The notes under the pieces are model-generated. The model did not search any database. It was not told the DNA's origin and saw only the letters and a program-made list of their open reading frames with translations. Shown here piece after piece: positions 35,796-44,106 of a stretch of DNA of 64,000 nucleotides (positions are counted from its first letter, which is position 1; each line of letters starts with the position of its first letter). Origin of the DNA: Methylobacterium planeticum (GTDB taxonomy: Bacteria > Pseudomonadota > Alphaproteobacteria > Rhizobiales > Beijerinckiaceae); contig NZ_VZZJ01000002.1 of the NCBI RefSeq assembly GCF_008806345.1, positions 186,001 to 250,000 of the forward strand. Reading direction: 5' to 3'. The position numbers and the translations under genes were made by a program.

Positions 35796-36218
35796 TCAGG
35801 CCCGGCCCACCACCCGCGACAGCGCCTGGCGCAGCCCGTCGGCCTCCGCCGCGCCGTAATCGGCCTCGAAGGCGGCCTGGGCCTCGCTCCACAGGGGCCG
35901 CGCCTCCGCGAGCAGCGACCGGCCCTTCGGCGTCAGGCTGAGGGCGCGGGTGCGGGCATCGCGCCCGGGCCCGATATGCACGAGGCCCTCCCGCTCCAGC
36001 GGCCGCAACGCGCGCCCGGTGGTGGTGCGGTCCATCACGAGGTGCAGCGCCAGCTCGTGCACCGCCACCGGCCCGAGCCGCCCCAGCACCGCCAGGACGG
36101 AATATTGCGTGGCGCGCAGGCCCACCGCCGCGAGGTGCCGGTCGTAGAGCTGCGTCACCTGCCGGGCCGCTTGGCGGACCGCGAGACAGTGACAAGGGGT
36201 GGCCGCGAGCGCGTCCAT
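35796..36218 (-). CDS. MarR-family transcriptional regulator
   Basis: A 140-residue winged-helix regulator. The N-terminal helix has PCHCLAVRQAARQVTQLYD (a paired Cys motif, possibly redox-sensing). The HTH is GPVAVHELALHLVMDRTTTGRALRPLEREGLV and the wing GRDARTRALSLTPKG. The start at 36218 has GGAGAG 10 nt upstream; the open frame extends 13 residues further. Its target is unknown; autoregulation through the upstream gap is plausible. It is convergent with yggS. Confidence 0.88.
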   Translation of the reverse strand: MDALAATPCHCLAVRQAARQVTQLYDRHLAAVGLRATQYSVLAVLGRLGPVAVHELALHLVMDRTTTGRALRPLEREGLVHIGPGRDARTRALSLTPKGRSLLAEARPLWSEAQAAFEADYGAAEADGLRQALSRVVGRA

Positions 36219-36546
36219 TGAGGGCAATCTCTCCGTGTATTCATGCAATGACGACATCCGTCCGGACCTGTAAAGCCGAAGACCTGCGGCCCAGGGCCGC
36301 GACGCGGGCCTCTCGGCCGGTGCGCCGCGGGTGCCGGCAGGGATCCGGCAGCGTTCTGGCAGGGTTCTGGTAGACGCGACGCGGCTGCCCGCCCGCGCCG
36401 GATCGGGCGATGCGGCGGGGCCTGTCCAAGCGCGTCGGTTGCCGGCTATTAAAGCCGGTGCGGTCGAGCCGGCAGACGCCTGATCCGATCCGGATGAATC
36501 CCAGCAAGTGGCTTGGGGAAATAGTGGAATAGCCGGCTATCGAAAA
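36219..36546. other. 328-bp gap upstream of the MarR gene, with repeated motifs
   Basis: GCCGGCTAT occurs at 36441-36449 and 36532-36540, the latter inside the perfect palindrome ATAGCCGGCTAT (36529-36540). Near-repeats of 11 bp (GGCAGnGnTCy type) lie at 36336-36368. These are candidate operator or repeat elements; none is proven. Confidence 0.45.
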
Positions 36547-37083
36547 TTACCCGATCAGCATCCTGGTCCGCGGTCCGAGGCGGCGCAGCAGCCGCACGAG
36601 GTCCGGGCGCGCGAGGGCGACGCAGCCCTCGGTCGGCTGGTAGCCGGGGCGGGCGACGTGCAGGAAGATCGCCGAGCCCCGGCCCGGCCGGATCGGGCCG
36701 CGGTTGTAGTCGAGGTCGATCACGAGGTCGTAGAGGCCGTCCCCGCGCCAGAGTTCCTCCGCGCTGACCCCGGGGGCGGGCAGGGGGATCGGGCGGTTGT
36801 AGCGGCGGTCGCCCGGGTCGTCGCACCAGCCGTCCCGGGGCCGCGTCCGGCGCAGCGGCAGGGCGGTCGGCGGGCGGGTGCCGAACCGGTCGGGGCGGTA
36901 GATCCCGCCGCGCAGGCGGAAGCGCCCGCGCGGGGAGGCGCCGTCGCCCTCACGCTTGACCCGGGCGATGCCGGAGCGCCCGAGCGCGCAGGGGATGACC
37001 GCGGGGCCGGCCAGGAGCTGGCCGCGGCTGCGGTCGCCTACCAGGGCGCGTACCCGCAGGATCGGGAGGGTTGTGCGTTTCAT
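36547..37083 (-). CDS. L,D-transpeptidase (YkuD) domain protein
   Basis: A 178-residue protein with the YkuD-type catalytic motif HVARPGYQPTEGCVALA: His near residue 142 and the nucleophilic Cys near 154. The fold begins with IPCALGRSGIARVKREGDGASPRGRFRLRGG, typical of the group. L,D-transpeptidases form 3-3 peptidoglycan cross-links or attach proteins. No signal peptide is seen with ATG 37083, so export would need another route; an upstream start to 37230 does not add one. The nearby MarR gene lies downstream on the same strand. Confidence 0.83.
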   Translation of the reverse strand: MKRTTLPILRVRALVGDRSRGQLLAGPAVIPCALGRSGIARVKREGDGASPRGRFRLRGGIYRPDRFGTRPPTALPLRRTRPRDGWCDDPGDRRYNRPIPLPAPGVSAEELWRGDGLYDLVIDLDYNRGPIRPGRGSAIFLHVARPGYQPTEGCVALARPDLVRLLRRLGPRTRMLIG

Positions 37084-37397
37084 CAGCAAGGCTTCATCTT
37101 CGGCCGGGTATGATTCGATGGCACGGTGGGATTCGGGACCGGTGGTCCCGTCGAACCCGCCGCATGCCGGGATCTGGCGATGGTCGATGAATTTCCCTTT
37201 CTGATTGCGCGCAAGGGAATTCGCAGGCATGAAATCAGCGTAACTTTGGTGCGTATGCCCGGAATGCGGCGCGGCGGGGTCATCGGGTGGGCATGCTGCC
37301 CGGAACGGCCGCCGACCGCCGCCCCGGATCCTGCGGGGCGGATGCGTCGGGCCGGCCGCCGGACCGCGTGTGTGCCCTGTTGAGAGTCCCCCGGACG
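37084..37397. other. 314-bp divergent gap
   Basis: It lies between the L,D-transpeptidase gene and the response-regulator gene and should hold both promoters. A lower-GC stretch occurs around 37185-37260. I see no clear ORF or operator. Confidence 0.45.
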
Positions 37398-38084
37398 ATG
37401 TCGAATCCCCATCGCCTCCTGATCTGCGACGACGACGCCACCCTGCGCGAGACGCTGACGGAGCAGCTCGACCTCTACGACGAGTTCATCGTGGTGAGCG
37501 ACCCCGACGGGACCACGGCGATCAACCGCGTCGCCGAGGAGCGCGTCGACCTCGCGGTGATGGATGTCGGCCTGCCCGACATGGACGGGCGCGAGGCCGT
37601 GCGGGTGATGCGCCGCAACGGCTTCCGCGGCCCCGTCATCATGCTGACGGCGCAGGATTCGGAGGAGGACACGGTCGAGGGCCTCGAGGCCGGCGCCAAC
37701 GACTACGTCACCAAGCCCTTCAAGTTCGCGGTGCTGCTCGCCCGCATCCGGGCGCATCTGCGCCAGCACGAGGCGAGCGAGGACGCGATCTTCCAGATCG
37801 GCCCCTACACCTTCCGGCCGGGCGCCAAGCTCCTCGTCGGCGAGCGCGGCTCGAAGCTGAAGCTGACCGAGAAGGAGACCGCGATCCTGCGCTTCCTCTA
37901 CCGGGCCGGCCGCGAGGTGGTGGGGCGCGACACGCTGCTCGCCGAGGTCTGGGGCTACAACGCCCACGTCACCACCCACACCCTCGAGACCCACATCTAC
38001 CGCCTGCGCCAGAAGATCGAGCCGAATCCGGCCACCGCCGCGATCCTGGTCACCGAGGGCGGCGGCTACAAGCTCCTGCCCTGA
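37398..38084 (+). CDS. OmpR-family response regulator, OtpR/CenR-like
   Basis: A 228-residue regulator: receiver domain with the acidic pocket ICDDDA, phosphoacceptor Asp in LAVMDVGLPDMDG, Thr in MLTAQDSEED and Lys in NDYVTKPF. A winged-helix OmpR domain follows with LTEKETAILRFLYRAG and HTLETHIYRLRQKIEPN. The order regulator - small cyclic-nucleotide-binding protein matches the Brucella otpR-cnbP operon, tied to cell-envelope and stress responses, and CenR of other alphaproteobacteria. No sensor kinase is adjacent. Family assignment is moderately sure. Confidence 0.88.
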   Translation: MSNPHRLLICDDDATLRETLTEQLDLYDEFIVVSDPDGTTAINRVAEERVDLAVMDVGLPDMDGREAVRVMRRNGFRGPVIMLTAQDSEEDTVEGLEAGANDYVTKPFKFAVLLARIRAHLRQHEASEDAIFQIGPYTFRPGAKLLVGERGSKLKLTEKETAILRFLYRAGREVVGRDTLLAEVWGYNAHVTTHTLETHIYRLRQKIEPNPATAAILVTEGGGYKLLP

Positions 38085-38220
38085 GCCCGGGGCCCGAACC
38101 GCGTCCGGACCCCGCCCGAACCCCGGATGCGAACCCCCTGACGCCGCGATGGTGCCCGCGCCGGGCATCGGCTAAACAGGCGCCCCGCGACGCCGGGGAT
38201 GGGCTGGGCAGGGGCAAGGT

Positions 38221-38673
38221 GTGGGTCTCGACGAAGACATGGCGATCCTGGCCGGCGCGCCCCTGTTCGGCCTGATGGGCCGGGACGCCCTGCGCCTGCT
38301 CACCTTCGCGGCCGAGCGGCGCAGCCTCGCGGCCGGCGAGCTCCTGTTCTCCCGCGGCGAGCGCTCGGACGGCGGCTTCGTGGTCCTCTCGGGCACGATC
38401 GAGCTGACCCCGCGCGCGCCGGGCGCCGAGCCCGTGCGCGCCGGCCGCTCCGCCCTGATCGGCCAGCTCGCCCTGTTCCTGCGCGGCGAGCGCCCCTCGG
38501 ACGCCCGCGCGGCGGCGCCCGCCGCGGTGATGCGCATCACCCCGACCCTGATGCGCCGGGTGCTCGAGGAGTTTCCCGACGCGGCGGCCTCGATCCACGA
38601 CACCCTGGCGGACGACCTCGCGGGGCTGACCCGGGGGCTCGACCGGGTGCGGACCCTGTTCGAGGCCGGGTGA
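38221..38673 (+). CDS. Cyclic nucleotide-binding (Crp-type) domain protein, CnbP-like
   Basis: A 150-residue single cNMP-binding beta-roll with no DNA-binding domain. Visible parts are AAGELLFSRGERSDGGFVVLSG (strands 2-4), LIGQLALFL and the C-terminal helix TPTLMRRVLEEFP. The phosphate-binding cassette is abbreviated, so ligand binding is uncertain. It begins with GTG 136 bp after the response regulator and resembles CnbP encoded next to OtpR in Brucella. Confidence 0.8.
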   Translation: MGLDEDMAILAGAPLFGLMGRDALRLLTFAAERRSLAAGELLFSRGERSDGGFVVLSGTIELTPRAPGAEPVRAGRSALIGQLALFLRGERPSDARAAAPAAVMRITPTLMRRVLEEFPDAAASIHDTLADDLAGLTRGLDRVRTLFEAG

Positions 38674-38737
38674 CAGGCCGGGCGGCCTTTTGTAAGCACG
38701 GGGCGCCACCCCTCGACCGACCGGAACGGAAAGCCCC

Positions 38738-39580
38738 ATGTCCCACGCCGACCTCGCCAGCACCATCGAGACCGCCTGGGAGGAGCGCGCCGGCATCGAC
38801 ACGGGTACCCGCGGCCCCGTGCGGGAGGCGGTCGACGAGGCCCTGGACCTCCTCGATTCCGGCAAGGCCCGGGTCGCCGAGAAGGTCGGGGGCGACTGGG
38901 TGGTGAACCAGTGGCTCAAGAAGGCGGTGCTGCTCTCCTTCCGCCTCAACGACATGGCGCCGATCGGCGGCGGCCCGAACGGCGCCCCCTGGTGGGACAA
39001 GGTGCCGTCGAAGTTCGAGGGCTGGGACGAGGCCGCCTTCCGGGGCGCCGGCTTCCGGGCGGTGCCGGGCTGCTTCGTGCGCCGGGGCTCCTTCATCGCG
39101 CCGGGCGCGGTGCTGATGCCCTCCTTCATCAATCTCGGGGCGCATGTGGGCAAGGGCACCATGGTGGACACCTGGGTGACCATCGGCTCCTGCGCGCAGG
39201 TCGGCGAGAACTGCCACATCTCGGGGGGCGCCGGCATCGCCGGGGTGCTCGAGCCCCTGCAGGCCAACCCCGTCATCATCGAGGACAATTGCTTCGTGGG
39301 CGCCCGCGCCGAGGTCGCCGAGGGCGTGATCATCGGGGAGGGCAGCGTGCTCTCGATGGGCGTCTATATCGGGGCCTCCACCAAGATCGTCGACCGCACC
39401 ACCGGCGAGGTCATGTACGGCCGGGTGCCGCCCTACTCGGTGGTGGTCTCGGGCACGATGCCGGGCAAGCCGCTCCCCGACGGCAGCGCCGGCCCGGGGC
39501 TCTACTGCGCGGTGATCGTCAAGCGCGTCGATGCCGGCACCCGCGCCAAGACCGCGATCAACGAGCTCCTGCGGACCTGA
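38738..39580 (+). CDS. dapD: Tetrahydrodipicolinate N-succinyltransferase
   Basis: DapD transfers succinyl from succinyl-CoA to tetrahydrodipicolinate in lysine and diaminopimelate synthesis. The 280-residue protein has the N-terminal helical domain and the left-handed beta-helix with hexapeptide repeats. Marker segments are [51 protein letters not shown] and [18 protein letters not shown]. No other dap gene is present. Confidence 0.96.
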   Translation: MSHADLASTIETAWEERAGIDTGTRGPVREAVDEALDLLDSGKARVAEKVGGDWVVNQWLKKAVLLSFRLNDMAPIGGGPNGAPWWDKVPSKFEGWDEAAFRGAGFRAVPGCFVRRGSFIAPGAVLMPSFINLGAHVGKGTMVDTWVTIGSCAQVGENCHISGGAGIAGVLEPLQANPVIIEDNCFVGARAEVAEGVIIGEGSVLSMGVYIGASTKIVDRTTGEVMYGRVPPYSVVVSGTMPGKPLPDGSAGPGLYCAVIVKRVDAGTRAKTAINELLRT

Positions 39581-39693
39581 GGCACCCGGAGCGACGTGTC
39601 GCGCAGCCGCAACGGCGCGAAACGCGCTACATCACGGGGGAAGCCGCGGGCGCGACGTCCGCGGCCGGGGTGCCAGGGGAGGGGACGCGAGAG

Positions 39694-40566
39694 ATGGTCG
39701 AGCCGGCGCACGCCACCCGGACCCTGAATCTCGACGTCGCGGGCACCCGGGTGTCCATCCCCTGCGACGTGGTGGGCCACGGGCCGGAGGCCCTGCTGCT
39801 GCCCGCCCTGTCCTCGATCTCGGCCCGCTCCGAGATGCGGGCCCTCGCCAAGGACCTCGGCCACGATCACCGCTGCCTCGTGCCGGACTGGCCGGGCTTC
39901 GGCGACCAGCCCCGCGCCCGGGTGCCGATGAACCCCGCGACGCTGCACGCCTTCCTGGACGCGCTGCTGGCCGCCCTCCCGGGGCCCTACGCCCTCGGGA
40001 TCGCGGCGGGCCACGCCGCCGGCTACCTCGTGGCCGCCGCCCGCAAGGATCCCCGCCGCTTCCGCCGGCTCGTCCTCGTCGCCCCGACCTGGCGCGGGCC
40101 GCTGCCCACCGCCATGGGGCCGGAGCGCGCGGGCCTGTTCCGGGCCCTGCGCCGCGCCGTCGAGGCGCCGTTCCTCGGCGACGTGCTCTACCGCATCAAC
40201 ATCAGCCCGCCGGTGATCGGCCGGATGATGCGCGCCCACGTCTACGCCGACCCGGCCCACGTCACGCCGGGCGTCATCGCCGACAAGCACGCCATCACGC
40301 GCCAGCCCGGCGGGCGCTTCGGCACCGCCGCCTTCGTCACCGGCGGGCTCGATCCGGTCGGCACCCGCGAGGCCTTCCTCGAGCTGTTCGCCGGCGAACT
40401 TCCGCCGATCCGGGTGCTGCGGCCGGAACGGGCGCCGCGCCGCTCGGGGGCCGAGATGGACGCCCTCGTGGCCACCGGCCGGGTCGTCAAGGAGATCATC
40501 CCGGGCGCGCTCAGCCCGCACGAGGAATATGCGGGCGAGGTCGCCGCCGCGATCCGCGCCGCCTGA
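39694..40566 (+). CDS. Alpha/beta-hydrolase fold protein lacking the nucleophilic serine
   Basis: A 290-residue protein with the alpha/beta-hydrolase layout: LLPALSSISARSEM (oxyanion region), LVPDWPGFGDQP (after strand 4) and a C-terminal His in LSPHEEYAGEVA. At the nucleophile elbow, where G-x-S-x-G is expected, the sequence is GHAAG, so Ala replaces Ser. It may be a non-hydrolytic binding protein, or use a different residue. GGGGAGGGG lies about 9 nt before ATG 39694. It follows dapD by 113 bp with no known link. Confidence 0.85.
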   Translation: MVEPAHATRTLNLDVAGTRVSIPCDVVGHGPEALLLPALSSISARSEMRALAKDLGHDHRCLVPDWPGFGDQPRARVPMNPATLHAFLDALLAALPGPYALGIAAGHAAGYLVAAARKDPRRFRRLVLVAPTWRGPLPTAMGPERAGLFRALRRAVEAPFLGDVLYRINISPPVIGRMMRAHVYADPAHVTPGVIADKHAITRQPGGRFGTAAFVTGGLDPVGTREAFLELFAGELPPIRVLRPERAPRRSGAEMDALVATGRVVKEIIPGALSPHEEYAGEVAAAIRAA

Positions 40567-40635
40567 GGCATCATACCCCCGTCGCATCCGGCCGCTATCC
40601 GCGCGGCGCCTGCCCATCCGAAGGTCCGAGACCCG

Positions 40636-41604
40636 ATGCCCCGCCTGATCCCGACCCTCGCCCGCCCCGTCCTCGCCACTCCCGTCCTGGCGCTGCTCCT
40701 CGCCGCCGGCCCCGCCCTCGCGGCGCCGCAAGCCGCGCCGGGCCAGGGCGCGCCGAGCAGGGCCGCGCAGGGGCAAGGCGCACAGGGGCAAGGCGCGCAG
40801 GGACAGGGCGAGCTCGGGCCCGGCAGCATGGGCCGCGAGAAGTCCGCGCCCTCGGTCGGGGCCGATTCGCTGAAGCCCGAGAAGCCCGCGCACCAGCCCT
40901 ACCTCGCCGACGCGGCGATGCCCGACACGGTGGCGATCCTGCCCGCCCCGCCCGCCAGCCACTCGGCCGCCGAGAACGCCGACAAGGTCGCGTTCAACGC
41001 CACCCGGGCCCTCAAGGGCAGCCCGCGCTGGGACCTCGCCACCGCCGACGTCGCCGAGGGCGCGAGCGCGATCCTCGACAACTTCGCCTGCGTGCTCGGC
41101 ACCCGCCTCGACCAGGTCCGGGTGCCGGCCCTGATCACCCTCCTGGAGCGCTCCCGCCTCGACATCGCCCGCGCCACCCGCGGGCCCAAGGTGCATTACC
41201 GGCGCCTGCGCCCCTTCGTGGGCAACGACGCGCCGATCTGCGTGCAGCGCTCGCAGCAGCTCGCCGACAGCTTCAGCTACCCCTCCGGGCACGCGACGCA
41301 GGGCTGGGCCTACGCGCTGATCATGGCGAGCCTCGTGCCCGGCAAGGCCACGGCGATCCTGACCCGCGGCCGGGCCTACGGCGAGAGCCGGGTGATCTGC
41401 GGCGTGCACTGGATGAGCGACGTCGAGGCCGGCCGCACCAACGGCGCCGCGATCGTGGCGGCCCTCCAGGGGGATGCGGGCTTCCGGACCGACCTCGAGC
41501 GGGCCCGGCAGGACCTCGGCAGGGCGCTGGCGGCGGGGGGGCCGTCCCCGGACCAGGCCGTCTGCGCCCGCGAGGAGGCCGCCGCCAAGGAGCCGGTTCT
41601 CTGA
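40636..41604 (+). CDS. PAP2-type (class A) acid phosphatase, secreted
   Basis: A 322-residue phosphatase with an N-terminal signal (VLALLLAAGPALAAP) and a Gln/Gly repeat linker (residues 45-58). The catalytic domain carries the full three-part signature: K-x6-RP at 185-193 (KVHYRRLRP), PSGH at 216-219 and SR-x5-H-x3-D at 251-262. This is the bacterial class A non-specific acid phosphatase type, probably releasing phosphate from periplasmic organic phosphates. Cys residues near 152, 202 and 255 may form disulfides. Confidence 0.92.
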   Translation: MPRLIPTLARPVLATPVLALLLAAGPALAAPQAAPGQGAPSRAAQGQGAQGQGAQGQGELGPGSMGREKSAPSVGADSLKPEKPAHQPYLADAAMPDTVAILPAPPASHSAAENADKVAFNATRALKGSPRWDLATADVAEGASAILDNFACVLGTRLDQVRVPALITLLERSRLDIARATRGPKVHYRRLRPFVGNDAPICVQRSQQLADSFSYPSGHATQGWAYALIMASLVPGKATAILTRGRAYGESRVICGVHWMSDVEAGRTNGAAIVAALQGDAGFRTDLERARQDLGRALAAGGPSPDQAVCAREEAAAKEPVL

Positions 41605-41860
41605 GCGCATCGCGGCGCGGTTCGGCCTGACGGTCAGGCTTCGGGATGCGCCCCGCGTCCGGGCCCTCATCCCCCGGACGGGCACGAGCCTGGATTCGCG
41701 TGTGCACCGGCGCGCCTGGCCGCGCGGGAGACGGCCGCGCTCGCTTGACATCGCGCGCCGAACCGGGCGGCCATGGCGGACCCGCGGGCCAGGCATCCTG
41801 GCCGGACGACCTTGCCCGCATGACCTTAGCCGGACGACCCTGCACGGAGACCCTCGACCG

Positions 41861-42262
41861 ATGGCCGCCCTGACCACCCGCCTGACCGGATACGCGCCCT
41901 ACGCCCTCGCCCTGCTGCGGATCGTGTCCGGGCTGGTGTTCCTGGCGCACGGCTCGCAGAAGCTGTTCGGCCTGCCGCCCCGGACCAATCCGGCGCCGGA
42001 GCTCGCCTCCCTGCTCGGGGTGGGCGGGGTGCTGGAGCTCGTCGGCGGCAGCCTGATCGTGCTCGGCCTGTTCACCCGGCCGGTGGCCTTCCTGCTCTGC
42101 GGCGAGATGGCCTTCGCGTACTTCCTGTTCCACGCCCCGAAGAACGTCTACCCGACGCTGAACGGGGGCGATGCCGCGATCCTGTTCTGCTTCGTCTTCC
42201 TGTACCTGACCTTCGCGGGCGCCGGTCCCCTCAGCCTCGACGCGGCGCGCCGGCGGGCCTGA
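41861..42262 (+). CDS. DoxX family membrane protein
   Basis: A 133-residue protein with four membrane helices and the DoxX signature LLRIVSGLVFLAHGSQKLFG at the start, then LELVGGSLIVLGLFTRPVAF and FFHAPKN-like HAPKNVYP. DoxX proteins are linked to quinone or thiosulfate oxidation or to stress responses in different bacteria; the role here is unknown. GGAGA lies 12 nt before the ATG. The spacer before it has a directly repeated GCCGGACGACC motif. Confidence 0.9.
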   Translation: MAALTTRLTGYAPYALALLRIVSGLVFLAHGSQKLFGLPPRTNPAPELASLLGVGGVLELVGGSLIVLGLFTRPVAFLLCGEMAFAYFLFHAPKNVYPTLNGGDAAILFCFVFLYLTFAGAGPLSLDAARRRA

Positions 42263-42268
42263 GGCGGG

Positions 42269-44104
42269 CTAGGGGGGCGGGGCGGCCGCGAGCGCCCGCA
42301 TCCCGGCGGGCCAGGAATCCCCCCGGGCCGCCTCGCGCGGGTCGAGCCGCGCGGCGTAGCTCCGGAACAGGGTGCTGCTGCCCCAGCTGTCGAAATTGTA
42401 GATCGAGCCGAGGGTCTCGGCCTGATCCCGGGTGGGGTCGCGGGCGAGCGCCAGCAGCGGCGCCGTGAGGGCCGGCACCGGGAGGTCCACCCGGATCTCG
42501 GCGAGCAGCGCTCGCAGGGTCGCCACCCCCTCCCGGATGCCCGCGTCGATCTCGGCGGCGATCTCGGGCAGGCGCGGGTCGGCGCCCCGGCCGGGATCCT
42601 CCGCGAAGACGACGCCGCCATCGGGGGCGAGCCGCGCCCCCGTCACCGAGGCGTGGGGGGCGGAGAACAGCAACTCGGCCACCACCCGGTTGTCGTAGAG
42701 ATCGCGCCGGATCGCGGCCCGGTGGGTCCCGGCCGAGATCAGGGCCTCCATCTCGAGCCCGTGCCGGGCCTTGTGCAGGCAGAGGTAGTAGCCCTTCACC
42801 CGCACGTCGAAGACGTCCCGCACGAAGTCCACGAAGGCGGCCTGGGTGCTGCCCTTCCAGCCGACATCGACGAGGCCGAGGCGCATCCCGTCGCGAAGGC
42901 CCGCCTGCAGGCAGGCGGCGTGGAGGCCGCGGCGGCACTCGCGGCAGACCTGCAGGATGCGCCAGCGCATCGCCCGCATCAGCGCCGCGAAGGCCGCGTG
43001 GCGCTTGCGCGTGTAGCGGGTCTCCGGGCTGAAGCCGAGGTCGCGCAGGACCGCGTCGTCGGGACGCTCCACGCCGATGCGGGCGAAGATGTCGGCGACG
43101 CTCGCGGCCCCCGAGAGCAGGAACGGGATCTGCGCCTCGAAGGTCCGCTCGGTGATGCCCGCGAGCACGAGGAGGACCCGCGAGGCCTTGAAGTAGAGGC
43201 TCGGGACCGCGTCCCCGGGCCAGAGCCGGTGCGCCGTGAACCCGTCGCGCGCGAGGAACAGCAGCAGGTCGATCCGGTCCTCCTCGGTGCGGGCGCGCAG
43301 CCACGCCACCAGGGCGTGGGTGGCGGGCCCCCCGGCCGAGAAGCCGATCCGCCACCAGGGCGAGCGGCCGGGCTGGACGGCCTGGAAGCGCGCGACGCCG
43401 GCCACGATCGCGTGGGCGAGGTCGGGGGTCGCCGGGGCGGGGCCGAGGTCGGGGGCGTAGTGGAACGTGGCGAGGCCCCGCTCGGCGCCCCGGGCGATGT
43501 CGGAGGCCGGGTTGTCGCCGAGATGCAGGATGCGGCCGGGCTCGAGGCCGAGGGCCTCCGCCGCCAGGGTGAAGAGGGCGCCGTCGTCGCGCTTCGTCGC
43601 CTGCGCGGCGCTCGAGACGAAGAGGCGGTCGACCGTGATGCCGGCCCGGGCGCAGAGGGCCTCGAAGAAGGCCTCGGGCAGGTACATGTCGGAGGTGAGG
43701 ATGCAGGTCTTGCCGAGGGCCTGCGCGCGCAGCAGCACCGCGTGCACCTCCGGGTTGAGGCGCAGGACCGCGAGCTCGGCCGCCCACTCGGCCCGCTTCA
43801 GCGCCTCGGCCGGCACGCCGAGATCGGGCAGGCAGGCGTAGATCCCGTCGAGGTCGATCTCCCGGCGCCCCCGCGCGCGCATCACCCGGAAGGCCTGGGC
43901 CTGCGCGGCGATTCGGTGGCGGCGGAAGTGCTTCAGCCCGAACTGCGCGCCGACGAGGTCGAACACGTCCTCGGGCGCCGCGATCAGGCGCATGAACAGG
44001 GTGTCGAACACGTCGAAGGACACCGCCTCGGCGGCTTCCAGGGGTTCGCGCAGGCGCGCGAGCAGGCTCGGCCGGGCGGGGGCCGGGGAGGGGGGGGCGT
44101 CCAT
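42269..44104 (-). CDS. Large HAD-superfamily protein, probably in surface polysaccharide synthesis
   Basis: A 611-residue protein. The N-terminal 240 residues are a HAD hydrolase: motif I SFDVFDTLF near residue 30, motif II ILTSDMYLP, Lys in ATKRDDG and motif III LHLGDNPASDIARG. The remaining 370 residues form an unassigned domain with FLARDGFTAHRLW, LVDVGWKGSTQAAFVDF and VAELLFSAPHASVTG. This two-part layout occurs with glycosyltransferases in polysaccharide gene clusters. It starts 2 bp after the GT2 gene, so the two are surely co-translated. Confidence 0.85.
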   Translation of the reverse strand: MDAPPSPAPARPSLLARLREPLEAAEAVSFDVFDTLFMRLIAAPEDVFDLVGAQFGLKHFRRHRIAAQAQAFRVMRARGRREIDLDGIYACLPDLGVPAEALKRAEWAAELAVLRLNPEVHAVLLRAQALGKTCILTSDMYLPEAFFEALCARAGITVDRLFVSSAAQATKRDDGALFTLAAEALGLEPGRILHLGDNPASDIARGAERGLATFHYAPDLGPAPATPDLAHAIVAGVARFQAVQPGRSPWWRIGFSAGGPATHALVAWLRARTEEDRIDLLLFLARDGFTAHRLWPGDAVPSLYFKASRVLLVLAGITERTFEAQIPFLLSGAASVADIFARIGVERPDDAVLRDLGFSPETRYTRKRHAAFAALMRAMRWRILQVCRECRRGLHAACLQAGLRDGMRLGLVDVGWKGSTQAAFVDFVRDVFDVRVKGYYLCLHKARHGLEMEALISAGTHRAAIRRDLYDNRVVAELLFSAPHASVTGARLAPDGGVVFAEDPGRGADPRLPEIAAEIDAGIREGVATLRALLAEIRVDLPVPALTAPLLALARDPTRDQAETLGSIYNFDSWGSSTLFRSYAARLDPREAARGDSWPAGMRALAAAPPP

Positions 44105-44106
44105 GC

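Noticed and set aside
37126..37383. A rightward 85-codon ORF in the gap before the response regulator
   Set aside because: The product is low-complexity and basic, without a ribosome site, and it occupies the expected divergent promoter region.
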